Below, piece by piece: positions 1 to 10,472 of a stretch of DNA of 64,000 nt. The stretch covers positions 806,001 to 870,000 of the forward strand of contig NZ_CP013234.1 of NCBI RefSeq assembly GCF_001584185.1, in the 5' to 3' direction. A model generated the notes under the pieces. That model was given only the letters and a program-made list of their open reading frames with translations. It was not told the origin of the DNA and ran no database searches. Origin of the DNA: Collimonas pratensis. GTDB taxonomy: Bacteria; Pseudomonadota; Gammaproteobacteria; Burkholderiales; Burkholderiaceae_D. The position numbers were made by a program, and so were the translations under genes. Each line of letters starts with the position of its first letter. Within the stretch, counting starts at the first letter, position 1.

Positions 1-1484
1 TCGCCAGCGCGGCGTTTGTACATTACCCGAACGAGTGCTGGTTTAAGCCTGGCCCTAAAGATGCGCTGCCGGCTGGAATTCTGGATGAGTACTGCCTGCA
101 AATTTACAATCCCGACGGCGAGTTATGTGGCTCGCATCTGGTTGACACCAATTCCGGCAACGTACAGCGCGGTATCTGTTCGCTGCCGTATGTGCGGCAG
201 TCGGACGGTGAGGTGGTGTATTTTCCATCCAACCTGGTCGAAAACCTCTACGTCAGCAATGGCATGAGTGCCGGTAACACGCTGGCCGAAGCGCAGGTGC
301 AATGTTTGTCGGAAATTTTCGAGCGGGCGGTAAAGCGCGAAATTCTGGAAGGTGAAATCACCTTGCCGGATGTACCGCAGGAAGTGCTGGCGAAATACCC
401 TGGCATTCTGGCCGGCATCCAGGCCTTGGAAGAGCAGGGCTTTCCGGTGCTGGTGAAGGATGCGTCGCTGGGAGGGGTGTACCCGGTGATGTGCGTCACC
501 TTGATGAACCCGCGGACCGGCGGGGTGTTTGCCTCGTTCGGTGCGCACCCAAGCTTGGAGGTGGCGCTGGAGCGCAGCCTGACAGAATTGCTGCAGGGTC
601 GCAGTTTTGAAGGCCTGAACGAACTGCCTCGGCCGACCTTTACAAGTGAAGCGGTGACTGAGCCAAATAACTTTGTCGAACACTTCATCGATTCCAGCGG
701 TATTGTGTCATGGCGCTTTTTCAGCGCCAAAGCTGACTTCGATTTTGTGGAATGGGATTTTTCCGGTCAGGGTGAAAACTCCAATGCCGACGAAGCAGCG
801 ACCTTGTTCGGCATTCTTGAAGATATGGGCAAACAGGCCTACATGGCGGTGTATGACCAGCTAGGCGCCATTGCCTGCCGGATTTTGGTACCGGGCTATT
901 CGGAAGTTTACCCGGTGGATGATTTGATCTGGGATAACACCAACAAGGCGCTGTTGTTCCGCGCCGATATTTTGAATCTGCATCGCCTGGACGATGACAG
1001 CCTGGAAGCGCTGCTTGAGCGTTTGGAGAACAATGAGCTCGATGAATACTCCGACATCGCCACATTGATCGGTATCGAATTTGACGAGAATACGGACTGG
1101 GGGCAGTTGACAGTTCTCGAATTGAAGCTGCTGATTCGTCTCGCCTTGCAGCAATTTGAGGAGGCGCATGAGCTGGTCGGCGCCTTCCTGCAGTACAACG
1201 ACAATACGGTCGAGCGCGGATTGTTTTATCAGGCCTTGAATGTGGTGCTAGAGGTGCTGTTGGATGACGACTTGGAACTGGACGATTACGTGGTCAATTT
1301 CCGCCGGATGTTTGGCAACGCTCGGATGGACGCGGTAATGGGGGCGGTGGACGGCAGCGTGCGCTTCTTCGGCTTAACGCCAACGAGCATGAAACTGGAA
1401 GGCCTCGATAGGCACCAGCGCCTGATCGACAGCTACCGGAAATTACATAAGGCTCGGGCCAATGCGGCCGCTGCGATCCGTTAA
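1..1484 (+). CDS. ycaO: YcaO-family protein, 5' end outside window
   Basis: The reading frame is open from base 3, so the gene starts upstream of the window; 493 residues are visible. The sequence closely follows the stand-alone E. coli YcaO (about 586 residues): blocks such as FVHYPNE, QIYNPDGEL, VDTNSGNVQRGICSLPYVRQ, SNGMSAGNTLAEAQVQCLSEIFERA and FGAHPSLEVALERSLTELLQGRSFEGLN are recognisable. YcaO domains bind ATP and activate backbone amides; the stand-alone E. coli protein has been linked to RimO-dependent methylthiolation of ribosomal protein S12. No peptide precursor, cyclodehydratase partner or other RiPP gene lies downstream, which supports the housekeeping form. A strong terminator follows. 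The missing N-terminus is simply the window edge. Confidence 0.93.
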   Translation, partial: ASAAFVHYPNECWFKPGPKDALPAGILDEYCLQIYNPDGELCGSHLVDTNSGNVQRGICSLPYVRQSDGEVVYFPSNLVENLYVSNGMSAGNTLAEAQVQCLSEIFERAVKREILEGEITLPDVPQEVLAKYPGILAGIQALEEQGFPVLVKDASLGGVYPVMCVTLMNPRTGGVFASFGAHPSLEVALERSLTELLQGRSFEGLNELPRPTFTSEAVTEPNNFVEHFIDSSGIVSWRFFSAKADFDFVEWDFSGQGENSNADEAATLFGILEDMGKQAYMAVYDQLGAIACRILVPGYSEVYPVDDLIWDNTNKALLFRADILNLHRLDDDSLEALLERLENNELDEYSDIATLIGIEFDENTDWGQLTVLELKLLIRLALQQFEEAHELVGAFLQYNDNTVERGLFYQALNVVLEVLLDDDLELDDYVVNFRRMFGNARMDAVMGAVDGSVRFFGLTPTSMKLEGLDRHQRLIDSYRKLHKARANAAAAIR

Positions 1485-1548
1485 GATTACGAGTCATGGC
1501 TGGATGCGCTGATGCCGTTCATTCCCCGGCGTTCGGCACCAGAGTTTA

Positions 1549-1580
1549 AAAGGCCCTCAGAAATGAGGGCCTTTCTCTTT
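1549..1580 (+). terminator. Rho-independent terminator after ycaO
   Basis: A perfect 11-bp stem (1549-1559 with 1564-1574, arm AAAGGCCCTCA) closes on a GAAA tetraloop and is followed by a T-rich stretch. It lies 64 bases after the ycaO stop and ends that transcript. Confidence 0.9.
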
Positions 1581-1664
1581 TGTTCTGCAAAAAGTCAATT
1601 TGCAGGTTTTACAGACTTCCCTCCGCGATGGTGAACATAGGGGCGAATCGAGACAAGTTGGCCG

Positions 1665-4181
<2,517 letters not shown>

Positions 4182-4327
4182 CCACTACAGGCATTATCTG
4201 CGCGTAGGGCGCGAGTAGAAGGTAGGGGCAAGTCCGGTATCCGGTAGCCAGCCCAAAGAAATTGTGCGGCTGTAGCAAACCTTGAGAGATCGCGATAAGG
4301 GAAACGCAAAGCTACCTGGATTTAGCC

Positions 4328-4777
4328 TCAACTCTCTCTCTCGCCTACCGCGCGATCAAGATTGGCATTCACGCGCAGCAACAGCGCTAGTAATTGATCT
4401 CGCTCTTCCTCGGTAAATCCCGCCAAGGCTTGCCGGCTGGCCGCTTCCATCACAGCTTTTCCCTTTGGCATCCGCCGCGAGGCATCAGCAGTCAGCGACA
4501 CCAGCTGGCTGCGCTTGTCATCGGGATTGGGAACCCGCTGCACCAGCCCGTCACGCTCCATGCGATTCAGCAATTGCGCCATGCTGGGCTGCTCCACCTG
4601 CGCCAGCCGTGCCAGCTCAGCTTGCGACAGGGCGCCGCTTTTCTTGAGTGCTACCAGCACCGGCAATTGCCCCATGGCGAATCCCAACGTGCGCAGCGGG
4701 CCGTCGACTAGCCGCGTGGAAGTGCGGTAAACCTGGCCGATGAGCTTCATGGGGTTGTTCGACAGATCAATTTTCAT
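4328..4777 (-). CDS. MarR-family transcriptional regulator
   Basis: 149 residues. A central winged helix-turn-helix is clear: LSQAELARLAQVEQPSMAQLLNRMERDGLVQRVPNPDDKRSQLVSL in the family layout, with the recognition helix around QPSMAQLLNRME and the wing containing DDKRSQ. The ends form the dimerisation helices. It is divergent from a flavin monooxygenase gene, with two palindromic boxes between them, the classic arrangement of a ligand-released repressor controlling itself and its neighbour. The ligand cannot be read from the sequence. Confidence 0.92.
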   Translation of the reverse strand: MKIDLSNNPMKLIGQVYRTSTRLVDGPLRTLGFAMGQLPVLVALKKSGALSQAELARLAQVEQPSMAQLLNRMERDGLVQRVPNPDDKRSQLVSLTADASRRMPKGKAVMEAASRQALAGFTEEERDQLLALLLRVNANLDRAVGERES

Positions 4778-4791
4778 GATGTTGACATTTC

Positions 4792-4823
4792 ATAGGTGGC
4801 TATGTTTATATATAGGTGCCTAT
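4792..4823. promoter_or_regulatory. Paired operator boxes for the MarR regulator
   Basis: Two near-identical 12-bp boxes, ATAGGTGGCTAT (4792-4803) and ATAGGTGCCTAT (4812-4823), start exactly 20 bp apart, or two helical turns. Each is a near-palindrome, with ATAG and CTAT ends. They sit in the 68 bp between the divergent starts and would cover both promoters. Assignment to the adjacent MarR protein is inference. Confidence 0.7.
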
Positions 4824-4845
4824 TATAAATGAAACTGGCCATTCT

Positions 4846-6012
4846 GTGAATACACAATTGCGCATCGCCATAGTCGGCGCGGGTCCGGGAGGCCTGACAC
4901 TTGCCCGTATCCTCCATCTGCACGGTATCGCCACGACGGTGTTCGAGCAGGAATCTCATCCGCTGGAACGCCCGCAGGGCGGCACCCTGGACCTGCATGA
5001 GGACTCGGGCCTGCGGGCGCTCAGGCAGGCCGGCCTGATGGATGCGTTCCTGGCCATTGCTCGCTACGAGGACCAGGGTTCGCGCTTGCTGGATAAGGCG
5101 GCCAATGTGCTGTTTGAAGATCAGGACGCCGCCAGCGGTGATCGTCCCGAGGTGGATCGCACGGCGCTGCGCGCCATGCTGCTGCAGGCCTTGCCCGCTT
5201 CTTGCGTGCGCTGGGGCTGTGCCATGCGCGAAGTCCAGGCGCGCGCCGACGGCCGCTGGAATCTGCTCTTCGGTCACGGCAGCGAGGGGCCGTTCGACCT
5301 TGTGGTCGGTGCCGATGGCGCTTGGTCGAGGATACGGCCTTTGCTGTCGCCTTACCGGCCGCAATACAGCGGCCTTACCTTCATTGAATACGGTATCGAC
5401 GATGTTGACCGCAGCCACCCTGCGCTGGCGCAGCTGGTCGGCCGCGGCAAGATGGGCGTTGAAGCCGACGGCAAGGAAATCATCGCGCAGCGCAATGGCG
5501 ATGCGCACATCCGCGCGTATGCCATTTTCCGCGTGCCGGCCGACTGGGCCGCGCGCCGTTTCGACCTTGCTTCACCCGCAGCCATGCGCGTGGAGCTGAT
5601 CAAGGAGTTCGACGGTTTCGCTCCCGAGATACTTGATCTGTTCAGGGCCAGCAACGATCACTTCGCTATTCGTCCGATCTGTGCACTGCCGGTGGGACAT
5701 TGCTGGCCCAGCCGGCGCGGCCTCACGTTGCTTGGCGACGCTGCGCATGTCATGTCGCCATTCGGCGGCGACGGCGTGAACAACGCCATGTTCGATGCCG
5801 CCGAGCTGGCGCGCTTGCTGATTGAGCGCGCCGACTGGGCCGAAGCGGTAGCTGAGTACGAGACGCTGATGTTTGCGCGCATTGTCGAATCTGCAGAGGG
5901 CGCGGCGGAGGGCGCCGCAACCCAGCTGTCGCATGTCGGTCAGGAGCTGACATTGGCAATGTACAGGAGCCATGCCGGCTGGAATCAAGATGAAATTCAT
6001 CCTTTTGCTTAA
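4846..6012 (+). CDS. TetX-like FAD-dependent monooxygenase
   Basis: 388 residues from GTG 4846, the same length as TetX. The Rossmann motif IVGAGPGG is at residues 9-16, and GGTLDLHEDSG near residue 48 matches the TetX family block. The second FAD motif, LTLLGDAAHVMSPFGGDGVNNAM, lies near residue 296. The enzyme should hydroxylate a small aromatic or similar compound using NAD(P)H and oxygen; a tetracycline substrate is not implied. An upstream in-frame GTG (4816) lies inside the second operator box, so 4846 is preferred. A six-codon reading frame (ATG 4829 to TGA 4849) overlaps this start and could couple translation. Regulation by the divergent MarR is likely. Confidence 0.88.
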   Translation: MNTQLRIAIVGAGPGGLTLARILHLHGIATTVFEQESHPLERPQGGTLDLHEDSGLRALRQAGLMDAFLAIARYEDQGSRLLDKAANVLFEDQDAASGDRPEVDRTALRAMLLQALPASCVRWGCAMREVQARADGRWNLLFGHGSEGPFDLVVGADGAWSRIRPLLSPYRPQYSGLTFIEYGIDDVDRSHPALAQLVGRGKMGVEADGKEIIAQRNGDAHIRAYAIFRVPADWAARRFDLASPAAMRVELIKEFDGFAPEILDLFRASNDHFAIRPICALPVGHCWPSRRGLTLLGDAAHVMSPFGGDGVNNAMFDAAELARLLIERADWAEAVAEYETLMFARIVESAEGAAEGAATQLSHVGQELTLAMYRSHAGWNQDEIHPFA

Positions 6013-6057
6013 GAACGACGTCGCATATCAGTCTTTTCAAGAGGACTTCCAGTCACA

Positions 6058-7296
6058 TCAGAAGTACGCCTTGGCGCCTGCTTTGAGGATCGGTTTCAAT
6101 GCGCGTATCGGCATGACCAGTTGCGGTCCCAGGCACACACCCATGGCGTGGCCGATGCCGGAAACCACAAAAGAAATCTTGTCCGGCTCGTCAAATTCGA
6201 AATCCAGGTATTCCGGCAGCACATCGCTGCAGTCCGTATCCTGATCCGGGCTATTCCGCTTCTTCTCTGACTTCACTTTTCTGCTGATGAAATTTGCAAG
6301 GACGGGATCGATCTCCGAGCCGTCTTTGCTCTTGGTCCGGACTGGAAACAGGCGGTTGAAATCCAGGTAGCCGCCTTGGACCAGGTCCAGCGTAAACGGA
6401 TCGTAATGGTTGTTCGGATGCGCTCCTCCGCAAAAGGTGCTTCCCGATTCGACGACGCTCATCAATGTGGCCGACAGATAGCGCACGCCGATTGTTTCCG
6501 AATCATAGTCTCCCAGGCTGCCGGCGGCAGGCCCGTCCGAGGTGTAGAGCGTGGCCTTGCATTCCAGCGCCGCCAGGCTCATTTGCCAATGGCGCTGTTC
6601 GAGAATCTGATTGACGCTTGCCAGGACTTGCGGATCGGGATGGCGGGTCAGCCGTGGATAGGCGAACTTGGTGCGTGGATCTGTCGCCATGCGGTAGCCG
6701 ACGTTCTTGCGCAGGATTTCTGGTCCAAGCTGCAGCGGCAATTGCATTTTCAGGTAATCGTAGGGCGTGTTCTTGAGCGAAATCGCCGTGCCATATGCGA
6801 TATTGCTGCCTACGCCTGGCGTGATGGCGGCAGTGACGGCCTTCACGCCGACCGGCTTGACGGCATCGGGGTTGTAGCTGCCTACCTGGTGCAATTCAAA
6901 GGCAAGGTCTTTATTGGCCTTGGCGTCATGCCAGCTGCCCTGGTAGGTATCGCCATTGATTTTTCCATGCCAGATGCTGCGCGGCTTTCCCGTGGCAGGG
7001 TCGACGAATATCGGCCGGCCGCTATTGTCGTCGGCAGCCAAGGGTTCTCCATTCTCAAGACGCGGCAGGGCTTCCTTGAGCGATGCGAGCGTGCCATGCA
7101 GGGGAATGTCGACGCCATGACGCATATAAAAGTAGCGGCCGTCATAGCCGTCGGCCTTATTTTCGAGCTCCAGCACGACTTCAGCATTTTTCCCCAAGGT
7201 CCCTTTGAAAACCATGCGTTCGCCGGCGACGGCGGTACCGGCCGCCGCGCATGTCAATGCGCCAAGGATGATGCTGTAACGATAGAGTGTTTTCAT
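6058..7296 (-). CDS. Exported protein with DUF3298-like C-terminal region
   Basis: 412 residues from ATG 7296, chosen because a signal peptide begins there (MKTLYRYSIILGALTCAAAG, cleavage near AVAG/ER). The N-terminal third resembles a beta-rich module (VFKGTLGKNAEVVLELE). The C-terminal half carries the pattern FCGGAHPNNHYDPFTLDL followed by LDFNRLFP, as in the DUF3298/RsiV-type fold. A Cys-rich segment (DQDTDCSDVLPEYLDFEFDE) suggests disulfides in the periplasm. It stands alone, divergent from the esterase gene, and ends 46 bp from the convergent monooxygenase gene. Function unknown. Confidence 0.75.
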   Translation of the reverse strand: MKTLYRYSIILGALTCAAAGTAVAGERMVFKGTLGKNAEVVLELENKADGYDGRYFYMRHGVDIPLHGTLASLKEALPRLENGEPLAADDNSGRPIFVDPATGKPRSIWHGKINGDTYQGSWHDAKANKDLAFELHQVGSYNPDAVKPVGVKAVTAAITPGVGSNIAYGTAISLKNTPYDYLKMQLPLQLGPEILRKNVGYRMATDPRTKFAYPRLTRHPDPQVLASVNQILEQRHWQMSLAALECKATLYTSDGPAAGSLGDYDSETIGVRYLSATLMSVVESGSTFCGGAHPNNHYDPFTLDLVQGGYLDFNRLFPVRTKSKDGSEIDPVLANFISRKVKSEKKRNSPDQDTDCSDVLPEYLDFEFDEPDKISFVVSGIGHAMGVCLGPQLVMPIRALKPILKAGAKAYF

Positions 7297-7505
7297 TGTC
7301 GTGGCTGGTAATTGATCAAGTGAAGCAGGGAGCAGTGTCAACGCAACGCTCCGCAGCGTCGGCTAAAAGAGTGTAAGGCGCTTTGCCTGTCGGCGGGCGG
7401 AAAACAGGCCGATAAATCATGTCGAAAATTCTATCTTTAAATGTTACTGTCTGGTCGACACCGTGAAAATAATTTGCAGCCAAAACCTGAGGAGGGAAGC
7501 CGTTC

Positions 7506-9230
7506 ATGAGGAAAAAATTCCTGAAGACGTCCAGTGCACTTGCCATGGCATTGCTGGGACTGATGCTGTTGTCCACAGGATGCAGCGGCGGCGGCGAATT
7601 GCAAGCGGGCGCGGCCCCGCTTAGCTGCGCGCAGCTAAGCGGCATGGCGATAGCGGCCACGGCCATCGGCTTGCCGACCACAGGCGCAATCGTCATTGAC
7701 GCGCACAGCGTGCCGCCTGCCGGCACGGGGGCAGCCGCAATCGGCGAATACTGCCAGGTCAAAGGCGAAATCAATCCTGTCGATCCTGCCGCACCGAAAA
7801 TCAAGTTCCAGCTCGACCTGCCAGGCGCCTGGAACCACAAGGCGCTGATGTTCGGCGGTGGCGGCTATAACGGTACTGTTCCTGATGCCAGCGGTAACGT
7901 TCCCGCCGGTCCGCTGGACATGCCAAAGCCGCTGGCGCGCGGCTATGCAACCTTCGCCAGCGATTCCGGACACCAGGCCAACCAGTTGGGCAGCCGCGAC
8001 GGTTCGTTCGGACAGAACGATGAGGCCTTGCAAAATTTCGCCGGCGACGCGCTCAAGAAAACGCACGATGTCGCGCTGTATCTGATCAAGCAGTATTACG
8101 CTGGAGCGCTGCCGCAAAAATCCTATTTCGCCGGCGGCTCGACCGGCGGCCGCGAAGCATTGGCGGTGGCGCAGCGCTGGCCGCAGGATTGGGATGGCGT
8201 GATCGTGCTGTATCCGGCGTGGGCGGCCGCCAGCCTGGATTTGCAGTTTGGCCGCATCACGCGCGCTTTTGCCATGCCGGGCGCTTATCTGAATCTGGCC
8301 AAGCGCAAGGTGCTGTATGACGCCGCGCTGCAAGCCTGCGATGCGCTGGATGGCGTCCGCGATGGCCTGATCAGCAATATGCAGGCATGTAACGGCAGTT
8401 TTGATCCGGCCACGGCAACGCTGAATGGCGCGCCGCTGCGCTGTGCTGGCGGCATCGAAGCGGTTGGTAATTCGAGCGACAACTGTCTGTCCGATGCGCA
8501 GATCGCTGCCTTGAAAACCTATGGTACTGCCATCTCGTTCAATTCTCCTCTCGGCAGCGGCGAAACGCAGTATCCCGGTTTTAATGTGTGGGGCGCCGAT
8601 CTGGGCCTGGCGGGCGATTCGGCGGCGCAGAAAACGGTCAGGCTGCTGGCCATGGGCGACAGTCAGCCGGCCCAGCCGATGCCGACCGATGCGCCATACT
8701 GGGCGACGTTCTGGGATCAATGGGTAAAATATTTCGTCACGCGTAATCCGGCGTCTGATTCCCTGTCGTTTGATCCGCAGCAGCCTGGCGCGTGGAAGGC
8801 GCGCGTCGACCAGCTCACGATCCTGCAGGATGTCAACAAGACGGATTTGTCGGCCTTCAGGGCCAGGGGCGGGAAAATTCTGATGGCGCATGGCATGTCG
8901 GATGCTCTAGTGAGCACGCGTTCCAGCGAAGATTATTTCCGTCGCTTGCAATCGACGATGGGCAGCGCCGAGGTTGCCGGCTTTGTGCGCTACTACGAAA
9001 TTCCCGGCTACGGCCATTCATTGTCGACAGTTTTCAACGCGGCATGGGATTCGCTGACGGCGCTGGAGAACTGGGTGGAGCAGGGCAAGGCGCCGGTATC
9101 GCAGGTCGTCGCCGATACGGCCGGCATTCCGGGCCGCACCCGCCCGCTATGTGAATTCCCTGCGTGGCCGAAATATAGCGGCGCGGGCGATATCAACCTG
9201 GCGGCGAGTTTCAGCTGCGCTACGCAGTAG
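7506..9230 (+). CDS. Tannase/feruloyl esterase family lipoprotein
   Basis: 574 residues with a strong ribosome site (GAGGAGGG) upstream. A lipoprotein signal ends at a lipobox, LLSTGC, so the enzyme is probably membrane-anchored. The tannase-family alpha/beta-hydrolase fold is supported by LMFGGGGYNG, the nucleophile elbow GGSTGG (Ser212), the acid in GKILMAHGMSDALVST, and the His in EIPGYGHSLS near the C-terminus. Such enzymes cleave esters of phenolic acids in plant or humic material. The two cysteines that normally flank the catalytic Ser and His (CS-D-HC motif) are both replaced (GS and HS), so the characteristic disulfide is absent. The last 11 bases overlap the convergent Nudix gene. 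Confidence 0.88.
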   Translation: MRKKFLKTSSALAMALLGLMLLSTGCSGGGELQAGAAPLSCAQLSGMAIAATAIGLPTTGAIVIDAHSVPPAGTGAAAIGEYCQVKGEINPVDPAAPKIKFQLDLPGAWNHKALMFGGGGYNGTVPDASGNVPAGPLDMPKPLARGYATFASDSGHQANQLGSRDGSFGQNDEALQNFAGDALKKTHDVALYLIKQYYAGALPQKSYFAGGSTGGREALAVAQRWPQDWDGVIVLYPAWAAASLDLQFGRITRAFAMPGAYLNLAKRKVLYDAALQACDALDGVRDGLISNMQACNGSFDPATATLNGAPLRCAGGIEAVGNSSDNCLSDAQIAALKTYGTAISFNSPLGSGETQYPGFNVWGADLGLAGDSAAQKTVRLLAMGDSQPAQPMPTDAPYWATFWDQWVKYFVTRNPASDSLSFDPQQPGAWKARVDQLTILQDVNKTDLSAFRARGGKILMAHGMSDALVSTRSSEDYFRRLQSTMGSAEVAGFVRYYEIPGYGHSLSTVFNAAWDSLTALENWVEQGKAPVSQVVADTAGIPGRTRPLCEFPAWPKYSGAGDINLAASFSCATQ

Positions 9231-9801
9231 CCTGCTGAGCGTTGTGCAGTTTCTTGAGGAAGCGGTCCATGTGCGGATCGCTTCTTGCCAGCGGCACCTC
9301 GGCGAACCGGAACCAGCGCACGGCATTGAATTCGCTCTCGTCGAAATGGATTTGCTGGCTGCAGCTGGCGCGCACGATGTACCAAAGCGAGACGTCAGTG
9401 TGGCCTGCGGTGAGTCCGACGGTTGTGGTGACGGTCAGCAGCAGGGGCGGCTGGATGGCGTGCGAGGCGGTAAAGCCAAGCTCTTCTTCCAGTTCGCGCA
9501 GTACGGTGGCGCGCGGGTGTTCGCCTGCTTCTACATGGCCGCCTGGCGGTAGCCAGAGTTGCGCATTCTTGTGATCGACCAGCAGCACGTGGCCGTCGTC
9601 CACTACGGCAAAGTAGGACACCAGGTGTTTGGGTGGTGTCGCCGGTTTGGCCAGGCGGCACAGCTCCGCACCTGAATCAAGCCATGCCAGGGCTGCGGCG
9701 ATCTGCGTCCGCTCCAGGGCGTCGAGAGGGTTGATGGATGAAAACTCAGTGCGTATCTGCTGCCGCAGAGCGGCGGCATCTGCCGTGTGATTAAGAGGCA
9801 T
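9220..9801 (-). CDS. Nudix hydrolase
   Basis: 193 residues. The Nudix box is complete: G-HVEAG-E-HPRATVL-REL-E-EELGF, near residues 87-110, with the metal-binding Glu cluster intact. It should hydrolyse a nucleoside diphosphate linked to another moiety; the substrate is not readable. The start lies 4 bp after the stop of the CYTH gene on the same strand, so the two form an operon. Confidence 0.93.
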   Translation of the reverse strand: MPLNHTADAAALRQQIRTEFSSINPLDALERTQIAAALAWLDSGAELCRLAKPATPPKHLVSYFAVVDDGHVLLVDHKNAQLWLPPGGHVEAGEHPRATVLRELEEELGFTASHAIQPPLLLTVTTTVGLTAGHTDVSLWYIVRASCSQQIHFDESEFNAVRWFRFAEVPLARSDPHMDRFLKKLHNAQQATA

Positions 9802-9805
9802 CTAC

Positions 9806-10330
9806 TCAGCCTTTGCCGGCGATGGCAGCGAGCAGATCGACATACGCGCCTTCGATCAGCTGCGATGGCTGAATCCCGAGCCGCGCCATCAATGCATGCG
9901 CTTCCTGCATGCCGGCATCCGGCGTTTCGTGTTCCTCCAGTACGACCTCCAGCTCCATGAAGTTCCCCAGGCCGGCGACTTGATCCAGGTGGATGCGGGT
10001 CCTGCCGGCCAGGAACAGGGTGCGCTGCTTTTGCACGCGGCCGGCCTGGCCGTAAGCCAGCGTCAGGCATTCCCGCAATGTGTCCGGAGCCGGGGCAGGT
10101 GAGATGACATAAAACGATTCCTTCGGTCCCTGCTGATCGGCGCGGCTGTAATAAATCAGTTCGCCGTTGCCGTCGGCAAAGGTGCGTAGTTTCAGCCGGC
10201 CGCTGGCGCAGCTGAAGAAAGTGTCGTCCTGGGCGATGTGATAAGGACCGTCGCTGCCGATAGCCGCCGCGCTGGCGGCGAGCACTTCGATGCTATCGAC
10301 GCGCGCCTTGATTTCTATATTGCGTGGCAT
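9806..10330 (-). CDS. CYTH-domain protein (class IV adenylate cyclase-like / triphosphatase)
   Basis: 174 residues. The CYTH signature at the N-terminus reads MPRNIEIKAR, a variant of ExExK with Asn in the first position. Further charged strands (LKLRTF, ELIYYSRADQ, KQRTLF, RIHLDQV, FMELEVVLEE) form the acidic/basic tunnel typical of the fold. Members hydrolyse triphosphates or make cAMP; the annotation as a class IV cyclase is by family only. It is first gene of a two-gene operon with the Nudix hydrolase, which suggests a shared nucleotide or polyphosphate substrate. Confidence 0.88.
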   Translation of the reverse strand: MPRNIEIKARVDSIEVLAASAAAIGSDGPYHIAQDDTFFSCASGRLKLRTFADGNGELIYYSRADQQGPKESFYVISPAPAPDTLRECLTLAYGQAGRVQKQRTLFLAGRTRIHLDQVAGLGNFMELEVVLEEHETPDAGMQEAHALMARLGIQPSQLIEGAYVDLLAAIAGKG

Positions 10331-10381
10331 GGGTTCTATGCTGGCGGTAAAAACGCCAATTTAACATAGAGACAGCAGCGC

Positions 10382-10430
10382 CTGAATCCCGCCTCTCCCG
10401 ACGCAGATCTTTATCGGAAACGGGATTCAG
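10382..10430. repeat. Long-loop inverted repeat between CYTH and binding-protein genes
   Basis: A perfect 10-bp inverted repeat, CTGAATCCCG (10382-10391) and CGGGATTCAG (10421-10430), encloses a 29-base loop. It lies downstream of the binding-protein gene and upstream of the CYTH start. There is no T-tract, so it may be an mRNA-stability or attenuation structure. Confidence 0.5.
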
Positions 10431-10472
10431 TTGCTGCTGATAACGCTAACTGCGTCGCCCTGGCAAAAGCGC

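Noticed and set aside
4816..4845. GTG 4816 as the monooxygenase start
   Set aside because: It sits inside the second operator box, and GTG 4846 gives the family's normal length of 388 residues.
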